NCBI GenBank assembly: GCA_010015675.1
Contig: ML976997.1
Coordinates: 724,693 to 735,033 of the forward strand
Length of the DNA stretch: 10,341 nt
Direction of reading: 5' to 3'
Source: Byssothecium circinans
Lineage: Eukaryota; Ascomycota; Dothideomycetes; Pleosporales; Massarinaceae
Shown here: in pieces, positions 8,799-10,341 of the stretch
Position numbering within the stretch: position 1 is the first letter of the stretch
How the letters are laid out: each line of letters begins with the position of its first letter
Translations under genes and position numbers: made by a program
The notes under the pieces: generated by a model
The model's database searches: none
What the model was told of the DNA's origin: nothing
Seen by the model: the letters and a program-made list of their open reading frames with translations, nothing else

Positions 8799-8875
8799 TT
8801 ACTAAGGAAAAGTAGTTATCTTAATAGTTTAGCTATCTTAATAGTACTTTATATTACTTAACTAGTACTAGTAAC
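8799..8875 (-). repeat. Right terminal inverted repeat of the Fot1-like element
   Basis: The mirror of the left end. It contains the motif AGYTATCTTAATAGT twice in tandem (about 8813-8828 and 8831-8845), followed by ACTTTATATTAC and ending near GTAAC at 8871-8875. The duplicated motif may be a transposase-binding repeat, as subterminal repeats often are. The left end has lost, or never had, the second copy. Confidence 0.75.
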
Positions 8876-9245
8876 TAACGTTAATAGTTATCTATGACTT
8901 CATCTTTAAGTTACTTTTACTTTATTAATCTTAATCTTTTAGCTATAAGTTAGTAGGTTTTAATTAGCTTTAATATTCCTTATTCTTAGCTTAGATTTAT
9001 CTTTTTAAATATTTATATCTAACTAACTATAACTACTCTCTTTAGAGCTAGATATATAATAGTAGATTAGTAGGCTAGCTTACTAGTAGTTATTTTACTT
9101 AAGTTAAAGGCTATTATAATATTATATAAAGAAGAATTATTATACTATAGTATAGAGTAACTAATAGCTTAACCTATAGTTATAGAGTTAGGTTAGTATA
9201 CAGTAGCTAGGTTTAATACTAGCTATAAAATTATATTATATTTAC
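8876..9245. other. AT-rich spacer without genes
   Basis: Very TpA-rich, low-GC sequence between the right end of the Fot1-like element and the extra terminal-repeat copy. Stops are dense in the frames I checked. No structured RNA, promoter or coding segment can be supported. Confidence 0.6.
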
Positions 9246-9303
9246 TATAATATAAAGTACTATTAAGATAGCTATACTATTAAACTAGCTACTTTTTGCT
9301 TAG
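9246..9303 (+). repeat. Additional copy of the transposon terminal repeat
   Basis: Positions 9248-9273 are an exact 26-base inverse of 8831-8856 in the right terminal repeat. Weaker similarity, including the second copy of the subterminal motif and CTACTTTT, continues to about 9296. The orientation is that of a left end, so a second element or fragment should extend to the right, but interior Fot1-like coding sequence is not recognisable there. It may be a MITE-like derivative, a truncated element, or one arm of a larger inverted repeat. Confidence 0.7.
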
Positions 9304-10209
9304 CAGAAAATCAAAGATTCAACCTTTAATAACTATTTAAATCTAAGAGCTACTAAGCTTAAATTTTCAATATAGATATATATAATATAGAATAAAAGGA
9401 TTATTAAAAAATATTGAAGGATTTCTAATAGCTTAGTAAGCTATATAAGTATACAGAATACTAGGCTACTTTTAGTATATAGCGTATAAATACCTACTAA
9501 ACTAGCTAAATAAGTTATAATAACTTTAGAGCCAGTTTATATATATATAATACACCTATTAGTACTAAAATTATAGCGTGTAGCCTAGACCCATTAGAGA
9601 ATTAGCATAAGAAAGGGAAAGATTCCTTAAATTAGAAAAATATAATTAAATATTTTATCTAGCTAGATATTCTTACTTCTTTTCTTTTAATAAACTTTAT
9701 ATATATATATAAAAGTAATATAAATAGTTAGCTACTAGATAATAGCTTATATAAGCTATAATATAGGGTAGTATCTAATTTTTCTAAAAATCTATACTTC
9801 TTAAGCTAGATCTTTTAGTATTAGAGGTATTTACTTACTTTAAACTTATATATAGCTTTATTTAGTATATAGTATCTTCCTCTTAAGAAGAAAGTAAGGA
9901 TATCTAGTATATATAACTTTATTTAAAGGGTTTACTAATTTTTCTTACGCCCTACCTTCTATCTTCTATAATAGCATTAAAGCTAGGCTGCACGCTATAA
10001 TAATTTAATAGCTATTAACTAATATACTAATAAGTAAGTACTAAGAGTTATATAGTATAATACTAAGGTTTAGGTATTAATGTATAGTATAGGATAGATT
10101 TTAGGTACGAATACTTTATAGGTTAATAACTATTTGATTATAGTTATAAGCTATAGCTAAATTAACGTTATATAAGCTATACTAGCTTATTATAACTTTT
10201 CCTTCTTCT
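9304..10209. other. AT-rich, heavily RIP-affected sequence without genes
   Basis: Composition is dominated by A/T with many TATA runs (for example 9539-9549 and 9697-9711). I see no frame longer than chance, no convincing motif and no clear partner for the terminal repeat at 9246. It is probably transposon debris decayed beyond recognition. Confidence 0.6.
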
Positions 10210-10341
10210 TAAAAGACTTGATATTTGTTGGACAGCTGAGCACCGAGAGCATGGAGAGGAAAGGATGAATTGTGTGTCGAGCGAAGATGCTCAGGAGACA
10301 GGACTATATCGGAAAGGACCGAGGCTAGGCCGGATGAGGCT
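10210..10341. other. Unmutated sequence beginning; possible LTR edge
   Basis: From about 10210 the sequence abruptly regains CpA/TpG and a balanced base composition to the window end. TGTTGGACAGCTGAGC begins at 10226, and TGTTGGA is a common start of copia-type LTRs. There is no second LTR, primer-binding site or coding sequence in view to confirm this. A plus frame (EHREHGEERMNCVSSEDAQE) is open to the window edge but is short. Alternatively this is simply non-repetitive flank not touched by RIP. Confidence 0.4.

Larger units (their letters stand above)
7025..8875 (-). mobile_element. Fot1/pogo-type DNA transposon, inactivated by RIP
   Basis: About 1.85 kb, close to the usual size of Fot1-like elements, with imperfect terminal inverted repeats (about 7025-7082 and 8799-8875) enclosing one minus-strand transposase pseudogene. 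The outermost readable bases are GTTACT at the left and AGTAAC at the right. The TA target duplication expected for this superfamily cannot be placed exactly: TA directly follows the right end (8876-8877), but on the left TA lies one base further out. Elements of this type move by cut-and-paste with the transposase binding the terminal repeats. This copy is dead, and its terminal repeats have diverged mostly by transitions plus one short deletion on the left. Confidence 0.85.
66..10209. other. RIP-mutated region
   Basis: TpA is heavily over-represented and CpA/TpG depleted across the block, while CpG persists. In a hand count of one line (5521-5580), TpA outnumbers ApT about 12 to 7 and (CpA+TpG) is below (ApC+GpT), the direction expected for RIP. 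In the recognisable transposase, the stops fall where related proteins have Gln or Trp, and other changes are G-to-A type (Glu to Lys, Gly to Ser, Asp to Asn). RIP is known from filamentous ascomycetes and acts on duplicated DNA. Short patches (about 6840-6930 and 8500-8640) are much less affected. Confidence 0.85.

Noticed and set aside
9300..9425. Possible hairpin between TTCAACCTTTAATAA and TTATTAAAAAATATTGAA
   Set aside because: Too many mismatches and a low-complexity background.
9530..9720. TA microsatellite runs as replication origin or centromere-like signals
   Set aside because: Short runs of this kind are a by-product of TpA enrichment; no supporting element is visible.
1..10341. 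CRISPR array, tRNA or rRNA genes, bacterial operon structure
   Set aside because: No spaced direct repeats and no tRNA- or rRNA-like stretch noticed by eye. The window looks fungal, with intron-like signals and RIP damage.

Overview
The window looks like a transposon-rich, gene-poor stretch of a filamentous ascomycete (Pezizomycotina) genome damaged by repeat-induced point mutation (RIP). The sequence is saturated with TpA (CTA, TAG, TAT) and short of CpA/TpG, while CpG survives. Every recognisable reading frame is riddled with TAA/TAG where CAA, CAG or TGG codons are expected. No intact gene of any length is visible. The only long uninterrupted frames lie in a 17-bp minisatellite and exist because its repeat unit has no stop in any forward frame.

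Layout: 1-64 is a perfect 9-bp purine minisatellite. 112-1232 (minus) is a broken gene of unknown function. 1233-1884 has no clear gene but holds a 40-bp tandem duplication. 1973-2346 is the 22-copy, 17-bp minisatellite. 2431-3090 (plus) is a broken gene with three 40-residue repeats. 3439-3756 (plus) resembles a small secreted protein with signal peptide and Kex2-like site. The same frame runs on through 3757-5754, with a likely 90-bp intron at 4138-4227, as a long degenerate gene. 6123-6782 (minus) is a degenerate gene with a preserved start. 6863-7018 (plus) is a short acidic coding remnant.

The one confident family assignment is a Fot1/pogo-type (Tc1-mariner superfamily) DNA transposon at about 7025-8875. 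Its minus-strand transposase spans 7088-8774 and has lost its third catalytic Asp (now Asn), is frameshifted once and carries more than 30 stops. Its terminal inverted repeats are still readable, and a further copy of the terminal repeat sits at 9246-9303. From 8876 to about 10209 the sequence is very AT-rich with no gene. At about 10210 the character changes abruptly to unmutated sequence starting near a TGTTGGA motif, possibly the edge of a younger LTR element.

I see no working multi-gene system here. The biology of interest is the record of RIP, the fossil transposon and several dead genes, one of which looks like a secreted (effector-like) protein. Apart from the transposase I recognise no protein family, and all translations were done by eye.
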